60,019 nt of DNA from Candidatus Methanoperedens sp. (lineage in GTDB: Archaea; Halobacteriota; Methanosarcinia; Methanosarcinales; Methanoperedenaceae): NCBI GenBank assembly GCA_026552975.1, contig JAPMTR010000073.1:1-60019 (forward strand), read 5' to 3'. A program made the translations under genes and the position numbers. The notes under the pieces are model-generated. The model ran no database searches and had not been told where the DNA came from. It saw nothing but the letters and a program-made list of their open reading frames with translations. Of the stretch, positions 18,031 through 26,032 are shown piece by piece. Each line of letters begins with the position of its first letter. Position 1 is the stretch's first letter.

Positions 18031-18732
18031 TCATTCATTTTTTCTGATCACAAAGAGCATTACATTGCTAAACGGATTTTCACCAAATATCTTAAACACG
18101 GTTTCTATGAGGTTGTATAATCTTTTTCCTATTAGTCTGTCTAATGTATCTGGTAACCAAATTAATCCATCATCAATTTTATATTCTATCAATTCGAACC
18201 CAGATTCACTAAATAATTTCAACATTTCAATTTTAGAGGGGTCGTCCTGATTTGGTTTTTTTCCAAATATTTTACTCAACTTTCCAAATATCCTACATGC
18301 ACTATATTTATTTGGAACTGATAGGATACAAATTCCATTTTGTTTTAATATTCTTTTCATCTCCGTTATAACAACATCCCTTTGTATATATTCAAATAGG
18401 CCCATAGTAATAATAACATCAAAAGATCTAGTCCTTAAAGGAATCTTATGAGCATCTATTCTTATTAAATTTGAAAGACCTTTTTTATTTTTTGTATAAA
18501 TTAACATTTTTCCAGAAATATCTGTACCTAAAACTTTATTTGTGTATTTATTTATCATTTCAGTATATATACCAGTTCCACATCCTAATTCCAGAACATT
18601 TTTTTGAGCACAATAACTTTCGATTTTCTTTTCAATCAGAGGTCTCCAATGTTCTCTCATATAAATCTCTCGTGGAATTGTATAATACATCGTATCATAG
18701 CACTCTGGATCTACTTTATCATAATTAGCCAT
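18031..18732 (-). CDS. Class I SAM-dependent methyltransferase
   Basis: This 233-residue protein has the class I motif VLELGCGTGIYTEMI near residue 45, the acidic motif II as GTDIS, and the motif IV region VIITMGLFEY. It belongs to the Methyltransf_11/25 type found in polysaccharide clusters, probably adding a methyl group to a sugar or lipid precursor. The substrate cannot be read from the sequence. It starts 6 bases after the DUF354 gene ends, on the same strand. Confidence 0.85.
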   Translation of the reverse strand: MANYDKVDPECYDTMYYTIPREIYMREHWRPLIEKKIESYCAQKNVLELGCGTGIYTEMINKYTNKVLGTDISGKMLIYTKNKKGLSNLIRIDAHKIPLRTRSFDVIITMGLFEYIQRDVVITEMKRILKQNGICILSVPNKYSACRIFGKLSKIFGKKPNQDDPSKIEMLKLFSESGFELIEYKIDDGLIWLPDTLDRLIGKRLYNLIETVFKIFGENPFSNVMLFVIRKNE

Positions 18733-18738
18733 TTAAAC

Positions 18739-19809
18739 CTATTTTAAGCGATTATTCTCATTTCTCGGTCTTCCGTCTTTTAGAGGAGAGAGCGAATTTT
18801 CAATAATATCAACCATAAACGCTACTGTATCGATTTTCTCTTTCAACATTATATCCTTTTTTATGATCCATTTTTCTCTTAAATTTTTTCCCTGCAATAA
18901 AGATTTCGCTTTTTCTAATGCCTTTTCCCTGTCTGGTATCGTGTATGCTAAATCGTAATTTGTTTCAAGCTCATCTAAATAACCTCTTCTTGTGTTTGAT
19001 ACATATATTGCGGGTACTCCAAGTATAGCTGCTTCAGATGCGGTTTTTGCCCCTTCACCAATGTACATTGTCGCATAGTTTAGGAAATCATGCCATCTAT
19101 CTGAAGGAATTTTTATTTTATATTTTTCAAATTTGCTTCCCAAGCTTACTTCAGATGTTATTACCACTCTTGCAAAACCCTCGATTTGTTTTATGAAATC
19201 CATTATTTCCTTTTCAGTCTTAAAATCAAATCCTTTTGCAGTTAGGTCATGATGTGCATTCAATGCAGAAAATCGAAGCAAAACATATCTTTCTCCAGCT
19301 AGCCCAAGGTGGCTTATAATAGTCGAATCAGGCTTGAAATAATTATGGTGCAGATAATTAAGTTCATTGAATCCGTTAAATCTCAAATGTTTTTTACCAA
19401 AATCTCCTTTATAAAAATAGGGTGTACAGAATATATCAGTAAAAGGCTTGCTTAGATATAATGCAATTTTTGCATGTTCTGTGTTGGGAAAGGCAATGTG
19501 AGTTTTTCCGAATATCTTGCTTACATGGGCTGCATAAGGTGTTCCTGCGCTGACATAAACATCAGGGTGAAATGCTTTTGCTACTTTATAAACAAAATAA
19601 TCAATTCTCAGAAGACCTATGGCTTTATTTAGAATCCCATTATAATGCGGACTTACTTCATATCGTAATCCATATGTCTGAAGCAGCTGGACAGTATTTT
19701 CTTTATCTCTTGCAGTAACTAATGTCGAATGTCCTCTTTCTTCTAATTTATTTATAACGTTTCTGAATACATTAACATCAGTGGGGTGACCAAAATCAAA
19801 TAATATTTT
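18739..19809 (-). CDS. DUF354 protein (GT-B-like, UDP-GlcNAc 2-epimerase-like fold)
   Basis: The start MKILFDFGHPTDVNVFRNV is the hallmark of the DUF354 family (PF04007), archaeal and bacterial proteins with a GT-B/epimerase-like fold. A further block around GEGAKTASEAAILGVPAIY corresponds to the nucleotide-sugar site of that fold. I chose the ATG at 19809; an upstream TTG/ATG-type extension to 19839 adds ten unlikely residues. It overlaps the aminotransferase gene by about 14 bases. It is probably a glycosyltransferase or epimerase of the surface-glycan pathway; the reaction is unknown. Confidence 0.82.
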   Translation of the reverse strand, partial: KILFDFGHPTDVNVFRNVINKLEERGHSTLVTARDKENTVQLLQTYGLRYEVSPHYNGILNKAIGLLRIDYFVYKVAKAFHPDVYVSAGTPYAAHVSKIFGKTHIAFPNTEHAKIALYLSKPFTDIFCTPYFYKGDFGKKHLRFNGFNELNYLHHNYFKPDSTIISHLGLAGERYVLLRFSALNAHHDLTAKGFDFKTEKEIMDFIKQIEGFARVVITSEVSLGSKFEKYKIKIPSDRWHDFLNYATMYIGEGAKTASEAAILGVPAIYVSNTRRGYLDELETNYDLAYTIPDREKALEKAKSLLQGKNLREKWIIKKDIMLKEKIDTVAFMVDIIENSLSPLKDGRPRNENNRLK

Positions 19810-20995
19810 CATTCTGAAATACCTCCCTTGTAATATCAACTATCTTGTTCAATTCTTTATTAGATAATGTATAATGATTTGGCAAAGTTAATATTCTATC
19901 TGCAACTTGTTCTGTAAAGGGACAATCTTGATCATAACCATATTGTTTTGTTCCAATTTCTGGTGATTTGCTAAATAGTTTAGCATTATCGACTCCTCTT
20001 TTTCTTAATTCCATACTTGCTTTATCCCTTTCATCTTTGTTTTTGAATAAGATCGGAAATAAATAATAATTGCAATATGTGTTATTTTTCTCATATGGTA
20101 ATTTTATTGAATTCTCCTTTAATGCATCGATTAAAAAAAATGAGTTATTTCTTTGCAATTCTACTTGTTCTTTAAATGTAGATAATTTATGTAAAAATAG
20201 ACTTAAATCACTTTTATTAATTAAACTTACATTAAAATTTCGCTTATTCATCAAATCCACTTTATCCTCAATAGATAAACCAATAGGAAGTGAAATAAGA
20301 CCAAACCAAGGCTTATGATAGAAAAAGGAACGGGCATATGAAATAAATATATTTTTCAATTCTTCGTTGATTGATGATTTTTCCAAGGAAGAAATTTCTT
20401 GATGAATAATATTTGCAGAATCAATATAATTTGTAGTTATCATTCCCCCTCCACCGATCGAAATATACTTTGCCAGGCTAAAATATGAAAAATTGCCAAA
20501 AGTTCCAGTTTTTTTATCCTTATATTCACTAAATAAGGAATGTGCACAATCTTCGATGATTGGTATATCTCCTGCAATCTTCTTGATTCTACCCATATCG
20601 GCAGGTCGACCAAATGTATGTATTACAATAATTGCTTTTAAATCATCAATTTTTTTAAATAAATCATCTGGATCTATTGTGAAATTGTCATCAATATCAA
20701 TAAATTTTGGAATAAATCCAGCTTTTATTATTGCGTCAAATACGACATTACATGAATATAATGGTACTCCTATCTTCGATTTTAAAGGAAGATTTAATGA
20801 TTTTAATATCACATAAAGAGCACTTCTACCATAATTTGTGAAATAAAATTTTCTCTGGCCAAATATTGAATCTAAAACTGCCACATCAATATTTTTATTA
20901 AAAATTGACTTAATCGAATATAATAAATCACTGAAATCAAAATCCAGATTGAACCTTGGTATTAGATTTGGATTCGGTCTCATTTTTCTATCCAA
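19796..20995 (-). CDS. DegT/DnrJ/EryC1/StrS family aminotransferase-like protein
   Basis: This is a 399-residue fold-type I PLP protein. The HTFGRPADM and IIEDCAHSLFSEY blocks, followed by FSLAKYISIGGGGMITTN, are the family's PLP region, with the lysine of LAKY in place for the Schiff base. Such enzymes aminate keto-sugar nucleotides; related forms such as RfbH/ColD remove a hydroxyl group. With rfbF in the same island, a role in a CDP-deoxysugar route is possible but unproven. Its start overlaps the FemAB-like gene by 8 bases. Confidence 0.85.
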   Translation of the reverse strand: MDRKMRPNPNLIPRFNLDFDFSDLLYSIKSIFNKNIDVAVLDSIFGQRKFYFTNYGRSALYVILKSLNLPLKSKIGVPLYSCNVVFDAIIKAGFIPKFIDIDDNFTIDPDDLFKKIDDLKAIIVIHTFGRPADMGRIKKIAGDIPIIEDCAHSLFSEYKDKKTGTFGNFSYFSLAKYISIGGGGMITTNYIDSANIIHQEISSLEKSSINEELKNIFISYARSFFYHKPWFGLISLPIGLSIEDKVDLMNKRNFNVSLINKSDLSLFLHKLSTFKEQVELQRNNSFFLIDALKENSIKLPYEKNNTYCNYYLFPILFKNKDERDKASMELRKRGVDNAKLFSKSPEIGTKQYGYDQDCPFTEQVADRILTLPNHYTLSNKELNKIVDITREVFQNENII

Positions 20996-22055
20996 GATGT
21001 TTTATGAGTTTTGGACCTAATATTTTCAATATTGGAACTGGCAATTTTTTCCACACTCCTGTTATTATACCTGCTTTTGTGCTATCTCTATTTTTTGACA
21101 TTAGATTTGGAACAATAGGATAATAATAATACGGAATCTTATAATTATCGCATCCCCATTTGGTTTTAAATTTCAACAAATCTTCATTGTTTGGTTCAGT
21201 TCTTCCAAAATCAAAATATTTATATCCATTATTACATCCCCACTCTATTGCATTCCAGTACAAAAGGTTGCTTGGCATGAATGAATTATATTTTTCATCA
21301 GCTGCAATATAAGCCGGCATAACAGTATCTTTAAAGGTATAGAAAATCAATGCGGAAATAATTTGTTTATCGTGTACTGCTACCCACAACTTAACAAGAT
21401 CTTCTCTTTTAAATTTTTCCATAATGCTTTTGAAAAATTTTAATGAGTGGGTGGGTGACCCATGTTTTCTTCTTGTTTTTACTTTAAGGTTATAGAATAT
21501 TTTAAGATCATTAATATCTGTTTCAGTTTTAATTTCTACTCCTGACCTCTTAGCTTTGTTTATTGCCCATCTTGTCCTTCTTGTATCTAATTTTTTCCAG
21601 TTTTCATTTGAATCCTCATATAGTTTCAGGATACTGGTATAATAATAGGTTGTTTCTAATAAGCGGGTTTTAAGAATTACATCCTCTTGAAGTGGTTTTT
21701 GCATTTTCAACTCAAGATAATTACAATTTAATTTATTTGCTAATTCTTGAGCCTCATTTACTAACTTAATCTGGACATCCACCGAACTTGTAACAATACC
21801 ACAATAGTATGAAAAAGGAAGTGATACAAGCCTATTTCCTGTTACCATACTTTTTATTTGAAACAGAGGTAAAACACCACAGACTGTATCATTTTCCTTA
21901 GCTAATAAATAAAAAGGTTTATATGAGTATTCTTTTTCTAAAATCTGTTTCCATTCCAGACTATGCCATAAACAAGCCATATTTTCTGGATTTGTAACGA
22001 ATTCATTCAACTCATTTTCATTTTGATAATTTTGAACTTCTATTTTAATTGACAT
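20988..22055 (-). CDS. FemAB-like GNAT acyltransferase
   Basis: This is a 355-residue protein with two GNAT-like halves of the FemAB/BioF2 type, with LWHSLEWKQILE near the start and MPSNLLYWNAIEWGCNNGYKY with FDFGRTEP near the end. Proteins of this kind in bacteria are marked as exosortase/PEP-CTERM-associated and lie in exopolysaccharide loci. They transfer aminoacyl or acyl groups; the substrate here is unknown. It shares strand and an 8-base overlap with the DegT-type aminotransferase gene, and an archaeosortase lies about 4 kb away. Confidence 0.8.
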   Translation of the reverse strand: MSIKIEVQNYQNENELNEFVTNPENMACLWHSLEWKQILEKEYSYKPFYLLAKENDTVCGVLPLFQIKSMVTGNRLVSLPFSYYCGIVTSSVDVQIKLVNEAQELANKLNCNYLELKMQKPLQEDVILKTRLLETTYYYTSILKLYEDSNENWKKLDTRRTRWAINKAKRSGVEIKTETDINDLKIFYNLKVKTRRKHGSPTHSLKFFKSIMEKFKREDLVKLWVAVHDKQIISALIFYTFKDTVMPAYIAADEKYNSFMPSNLLYWNAIEWGCNNGYKYFDFGRTEPNNEDLLKFKTKWGCDNYKIPYYYYPIVPNLMSKNRDSTKAGIITGVWKKLPVPILKILGPKLIKHLG

Positions 22056-22164
22056 ATAATTATCCTTTTATCAGCATGTAACTATTTATCGAGATTTTTA
22101 ATATTTTCAAATATTCCAACTTTTTTGGATGTGCATATATCTTAGGAACTCATTTTTATATTAT

Positions 22165-22186
22165 TATATATATATATATATATATA
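22165..22186. repeat. (TA)11 microsatellite
   Basis: Eleven TA dinucleotides stand in the 229-base gap between the FemAB-like gene (start 22055) and the acyltransferase gene (end 22285). The rest of the gap is AT-rich with no gene. Such a run could be a promoter element or a slippage-prone spot. Confidence 0.8.
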
Positions 22187-22284
22187 TTATTGTTAATAAA
22201 TATTTAATTACTATTAGTAATATATTTTAAACTCTATTTTAATATAAGTTTCTCTTATTAATTATGATGCAATATTGATTAGAA

Positions 22285-23334
22285 TTATCTATATATTCGT
22301 CCTATAAAAAAGTATAATATTCTTTGAGTTTTTATGTTGTCTGCAATTTTTTGAATAAAATATCCAGTAATCAAGGCAATTGGAATTCCAATAAATAATA
22401 TCATATATTCCGCCTGAATAACGTTTAATATTTTTTTTCCTATTAAGAAATCCATATATATTTTGAACAATGTTAGAGTTTGTATATGAAACAAATAAAT
22501 TGAAAACGCACCATATGATATATAAGATAATATTTTATGTGATTTATACTTAGTGTTTGTGCTATTATTGATTTTATATAGAAGTATAATAATTATAGCA
22601 GGAGAAAATTTAATAATATGATTAAATATGTCATTCTCATTAGTAAGAAAATTCCAATGTCTAAAAACAATATATAAAAAGATGATTAGTATATTAAAAA
22701 ATATAATCCTTTTTACAGATTTAATATTTTTAACATTACCAATTACAATTCCAGCAATAAAAACAAAATAATACTTTATTGAATTAATATGTATAATCCC
22801 TAATTCATACTTTAATAGTAAAAGAAATACCATTATAATAACTGAATAGAATAATATATATTTGATATTTTCAGAGAAATAACATATTATTGCATATAAT
22901 ACATAATATAAAATAATTGTACCTATAAACCACCATTCGAATAAACTAAAATTTTCAGGCATTAATCCTTGCAAACCGAATATATTTAAAATCAATTTAA
23001 AAGTTGTAGTTTCTTCTTTTTGAAAAAACGGAAGATTTATATTAAGCATATATACAATGAAATATGAACAAATTATTGAGAACCAATATATTGGATAAAT
23101 TCTTAATATTCTTTTTTTAAAAAATTTAAGAAAATCTGTTCTTGAAGAAATCAGACTATTATTCACTAATAAAAATCCAGAAATAAAAAAAAAAATACTT
23201 AATCCAATAAATCCAAAATATGATTCTGATTTCTTTAAAAAGTCAAAACTAGTATAAGGGTTAATATGATTAAAAATAATGAAAATGATAGCAAATGCCC
23301 TCAAAGTATCAATTTCTTCAATTCGTTTTTTCAT
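22285..23334 (-). CDS. Acyltransferase family 3 membrane protein
   Basis: This 349-residue protein has about ten membrane segments and the acyltransferase-3 (OafA/YrhL-like) N-terminal block, EEIDTLRAFAIIFIIFNHI, followed by GFIGLSIFFFISGFLL and the RILRIYPIYW segment containing the conserved arginines. These enzymes O-acetylate sugars of surface glycans from the cytoplasmic side. It is the intact relative of the fragment at 7987-8204. It lies 31 bases after the polysaccharide deacetylase-like gene. Confidence 0.9.
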   Translation of the reverse strand: MKKRIEEIDTLRAFAIIFIIFNHINPYTSFDFLKKSESYFGFIGLSIFFFISGFLLVNNSLISSRTDFLKFFKKRILRIYPIYWFSIICSYFIVYMLNINLPFFQKEETTTFKLILNIFGLQGLMPENFSLFEWWFIGTIILYYVLYAIICYFSENIKYILFYSVIIMVFLLLLKYELGIIHINSIKYYFVFIAGIVIGNVKNIKSVKRIIFFNILIIFLYIVFRHWNFLTNENDIFNHIIKFSPAIIIILLYKINNSTNTKYKSHKILSYISYGAFSIYLFHIQTLTLFKIYMDFLIGKKILNVIQAEYMILFIGIPIALITGYFIQKIADNIKTQRILYFFIGRIYR

Positions 23335-23365
23335 TTTATTATTATATAATAAATTATATTTTTAA

Positions 23366-24121
23366 TTACTTGTAAGTATTTATTCCTATCTTTATAATGT
23401 TTTTTATGTTTTGGAAAATGAACTCTTTAATCCATTGAATTCTTGTTTCACTCCATCTATTTGGATGAGTTAATATACAAATCTCAGGATAGGTCTCATT
23501 TTTAATTAATTGAATAAGCTTGTCTGAATTTTCAAGTCTCAATTGATTAAAGTTTGTTTTATCCTTTACGCTATATTTTGTATTATTCCAACTCCTTCCA
23601 GTATCAGTAAAATATTTTACTTTATTATAGTCAATTGATATATAAGGTTCCCCTATAATATTATATTGAGTGAAATCATAATAATTCCAAATATCTTTAT
23701 TTGACCAAGATTTCAACGGATTTCCATGCATACATGCAGTTACTATCGGTGCAATTTCCCGTAATTTTTCAAGTTCTTTTTCAAATAACTTTATTGCAGC
23801 TTCATGGTTCCCGTTCATTTTATCTAGAACTTCATAATGATATCCGATTTCATGACCCAAATTCGCAATCTTTCGGATAATATCTGGTTTGAAGACTTCG
23901 TCTATCGTTCTAAAATAATATGTAGATAATAATCCATACTCATTTTCCATCCTTGCCATTTCAAGAGCTCTTCCTGGAATTCTATCAACATCATGACGCA
24001 AGATAATTACATGGTTGTGACTTTCAGAAAAGTAGCTTTTTACTGTACATTCTGAATATCCTGAATTGGCTATAGTCTGACATAATTTTCCATATTTATT
24101 AAATGTGAAATCCAAATCCAT
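23366..24121 (-). CDS. Polysaccharide deacetylase-like protein
   Basis: The 251-residue protein has NodB-fold motifs: LRHDVDRIPGRA (HDVD, the metal-binding Asp pair), GHEIGYHYE (HxxxH type) and a late ILTHPNRW histidine. It therefore keeps the metal ligands better than the protein at 13530-14327. A role in deacetylating a glycan of the neighbouring pathway is likely. Upstream, 24122-24174 is AT-rich; the composition changes noticeably just beyond. Confidence 0.78.
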   Translation of the reverse strand: MDLDFTFNKYGKLCQTIANSGYSECTVKSYFSESHNHVIILRHDVDRIPGRALEMARMENEYGLLSTYYFRTIDEVFKPDIIRKIANLGHEIGYHYEVLDKMNGNHEAAIKLFEKELEKLREIAPIVTACMHGNPLKSWSNKDIWNYYDFTQYNIIGEPYISIDYNKVKYFTDTGRSWNNTKYSVKDKTNFNQLRLENSDKLIQLIKNETYPEICILTHPNRWSETRIQWIKEFIFQNIKNIIKIGINTYK

Positions 24122-24174
24122 TTTATATTCATCCGTTATAATCTAAATAAATTTTATTATTTTATCGCTATCCC

Positions 24175-24351
24175 CTACAGGTCTGCTGCCGAGAGTTTCA
24201 CAAAAATTCTAAAATTAGACGGTTCTTCAACAGTAAACATCCGCCCGAGGTGAAATTCAGCTTTTATTATTCTCCGCGTTGACTCCATCGGCAGCGCATC
24301 CCCGGGGTCTGGTGTCGCAACCCCAGCGCAGTAATCGCTTAAGAAGATCAA
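24175..24351 (-). pseudogene. Possible small protein or gene remnant in the gap at 24.2 kb
   Basis: The gap 24122-24429 is more GC-rich than its surroundings. On the minus strand it contains a 58-codon frame from a TTG at 24349-24351 to a TAG at 24175-24177, with coding-like composition (a PDPGDALPMESTRRI segment and a tail ending VKLSAADL). The frame closes upstream with TGA at 24358-24360 and has no good ATG, so it may be the 3' part of a decayed gene. I do not recognise it. Confidence 0.35.
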
Positions 24352-24429
24352 AACATGTCAATTCCAAAAATGCCAGCAGTCCCACTATACCAGCTGCACC
24401 TCTTATCATCATTTCAATTCAGTAACAGC

Positions 24430-24792
24430 CTATACAAATTGCTGGATAGTCCGATCAGGGATATGATAATATTTCTTTATAACACTTATGAATACTTTTT
24501 CCTGCGCGAATCTGCTCATAGAATATTTATCTTCAAAGTCCTCCATCTTTTCAAGATCTTTGACCGCAAGGCGCATCCTGACGCTTGATCCAGGTATCTT
24601 GAGATGCTTATCAATTCTTGAAAGTACATTGATAAAATATCCAATGCCAATTGCCTTATCAGGACTTATGTTCCTTACCATTCCGCACTTAGTACAAAAT
24701 GGATGGGCAATTAAAGCATAAGAATGACCCTTTACCACATAAGGCAACCAGACTTTTTCCATATTCCCGCAGTCATTATGTTCGCATTTCAA
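24430..24792 (-). CDS. Zinc-ribbon protein of unknown function
   Basis: This 120-residue protein begins with CEHNDCG and has FCTKCGMVRNISPDKA about 30 residues later, a four-cysteine zinc-ribbon layout. The C-terminal two thirds are helical and basic, without cysteines. A TATA box is visible at 24831-24840. I recall proteins of this kind as conserved hypotheticals in methanogens, with no reaction known. It is the first gene after the polysaccharide island and may act in regulation or RNA binding. Confidence 0.7.
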   Translation of the reverse strand: MKCEHNDCGNMEKVWLPYVVKGHSYALIAHPFCTKCGMVRNISPDKAIGIGYFINVLSRIDKHLKIPGSSVRMRLAVKDLEKMEDFEDKYSMSRFAQEKVFISVIKKYYHIPDRTIQQFV

Positions 24793-24830
24793 AAAGATCC
24801 CTTTTTTTTATCATCATATACAGCGATAAC

Positions 24831-24840
24831 TTATATATTT
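24831..24840 (-). promoter_or_regulatory. TATA box of the zinc-ribbon gene
   Basis: On the minus strand AAATATATAA at 24831-24840 lies about 40 bases before the ATG at 24792. This would place the transcript start near 24810, leaving a leader of roughly 18 bases. Confidence 0.45.
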
Positions 24841-24869
24841 GTCTGGTCTTGAATATGATGATTTAATGC

Positions 24870-25127
24870 TCATTCTTCAATTTTGTCTTCAATCAATGCC
24901 TTGAATTTTTCTTCAAATCTCCTGTACATATGACGAAAGCTAAAAAATAATGCACCTAGATATATAACTGATATGATCGACACCAATTTAAAATTAAAAT
25001 CCTTCAACATAAATGTAATTATGGTAATAAATATAAACAATATTATCAAATAGAATAATAAGCTGAATAAAAGCGCTTTCTTCCACGGTTTCATCTGGAA
25101 TTTAAGGTCAAGGTGCAGTTCTATCAT
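24870..25127 (-). CDS. Small membrane protein next to the M48-like protein
   Basis: This is an 85-residue protein with two adjacent hydrophobic segments (about 17-40 and 46-65) and an acidic C-terminus. Its ATG overlaps the stop of the upstream M48-like gene by 4 bases, so the two are translated together and may form a complex. I see no known family. Confidence 0.7.
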   Translation of the reverse strand: MIELHLDLKFQMKPWKKALLFSLLFYLIILFIFITIITFMLKDFNFKLVSIISVIYLGALFFSFRHMYRRFEEKFKALIEDKIEE

Positions 25128-25948
25128 ATATGCCTCATTACTTCTGTCAATTTTCTTACACGTCTTTCCCTTGATTGGTGAGAATTAAAAAAATACTCAA
25201 AAAAAGTTTCTTTTTCAGGATCTACCAGACAGAGAAAACCAAGAGCTGAATAAGCTGTAACATTATTTTTCTCAAGTTGCTCTATTGCCATAATGAACGC
25301 AGCCGGGTTCCCGCAAAGCCTGGCAGCCTTCACATCAAGTTCCTTCTCGTCCACCGAATTCACAATAGCAGCAGCAGGGGGCGCCACAAGTCCCATTACG
25401 AACAGGCCAAATAATTTGGGTGCAGGTTCGTTATAATCCCCAAAACCCGTAAATACTGCCCCCCAGCGGATGGCTGATGCCGACATTGTCAAAACACTTG
25501 AGATCATTAATGCAAAAGTTCTCCTGCGGATGGAATTATTTATCTGGACAATATTATGTGCAAGAAGAGCATCAAGTTCTTCTTCATTCAAAATCCCTGA
25601 TAATCTTTCTGGAAAAATCAGCATTGTATTATTTATATTTTTTCCGATCACAAAACTCCCGGGAAGCGCCAAATCAGTAATGTAAAGGGAAGGTGCGTGC
25701 ACACCCTGGCGTTTAGATATGATGTAGATTTTTTCCCGAAGACTATTAAACTCAGAAGGGATAGTTCGACGCGTCCTGTAAATCAATAATATTATCCTGT
25801 CCACATTTTTTATTATTAACCTAATTGATAATATTATAGAGATCGAAATGCCAGCAAACACTCCGGTCAGGCCGAAAATATATCCCAGAGAAATGATTGG
25901 CAGGAATATTATTAACAAGATCATTATTATTTTCGAATTATTGACCAT
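25124..25948 (-). CDS. M48 peptidase-like membrane protein lacking HExxH
   Basis: This is a 274-residue HtpX-like protein with two N-terminal membrane helices (about 7-45). It follows the M48 layout: LNEEELDALLAH at 120-131, a helical segment, then DEKELDVKAARLCGNPAAF near 200, the region of the third zinc ligand. The catalytic HExxH is HNIVQ at 131-135, so the general-base Glu and the second zinc His are lost. It is therefore probably not a peptidase but may have become a regulator or a binding partner. A TATA box is present at 25971-25984, divergent from the archaeosortase gene. Confidence 0.75.
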   Translation of the reverse strand: MVNNSKIIMILLIIFLPIISLGYIFGLTGVFAGISISIILSIRLIIKNVDRIILLIYRTRRTIPSEFNSLREKIYIISKRQGVHAPSLYITDLALPGSFVIGKNINNTMLIFPERLSGILNEEELDALLAHNIVQINNSIRRRTFALMISSVLTMSASAIRWGAVFTGFGDYNEPAPKLFGLFVMGLVAPPAAAIVNSVDEKELDVKAARLCGNPAAFIMAIEQLEKNNVTAYSALGFLCLVDPEKETFFEYFFNSHQSRERRVRKLTEVMRHI

Positions 25949-25970
25949 ATTGAATGATGATATTTATCGG

Positions 25971-25984
25971 AAAAATATATATAG
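25971..25984 (-). promoter_or_regulatory. TATA region of the M48-like operon
   Basis: On the minus strand a CTATATATATTTTT stretch lies at 25971-25984, about 25-30 bases before the ATG at 25948, so the transcript is probably leaderless. It is back to back with the archaeosortase promoter. Confidence 0.45.
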
Positions 25985-25990
25985 TTTCCT

Positions 25991-26000
25991 CATATATTTA
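25991..26000 (+). promoter_or_regulatory. TATA region of the archaeosortase gene
   Basis: CATATATTTA at 25991-26000 stands about 35-40 bases before the ATG at 26033, so the leader would be around 10 bases. It lies within ten bases of the opposite promoter, so the two genes may be regulated together. Confidence 0.45.
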
Positions 26001-26032
26001 TCAAAACCCTTAAATCCTTTCGAGATCCAAAA

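Noticed and set aside
22165-22186. The TA run as a possible CRISPR or origin repeat
   Set aside because: It is a simple dinucleotide run without spacers or longer repeats; no CRISPR array was seen anywhere.
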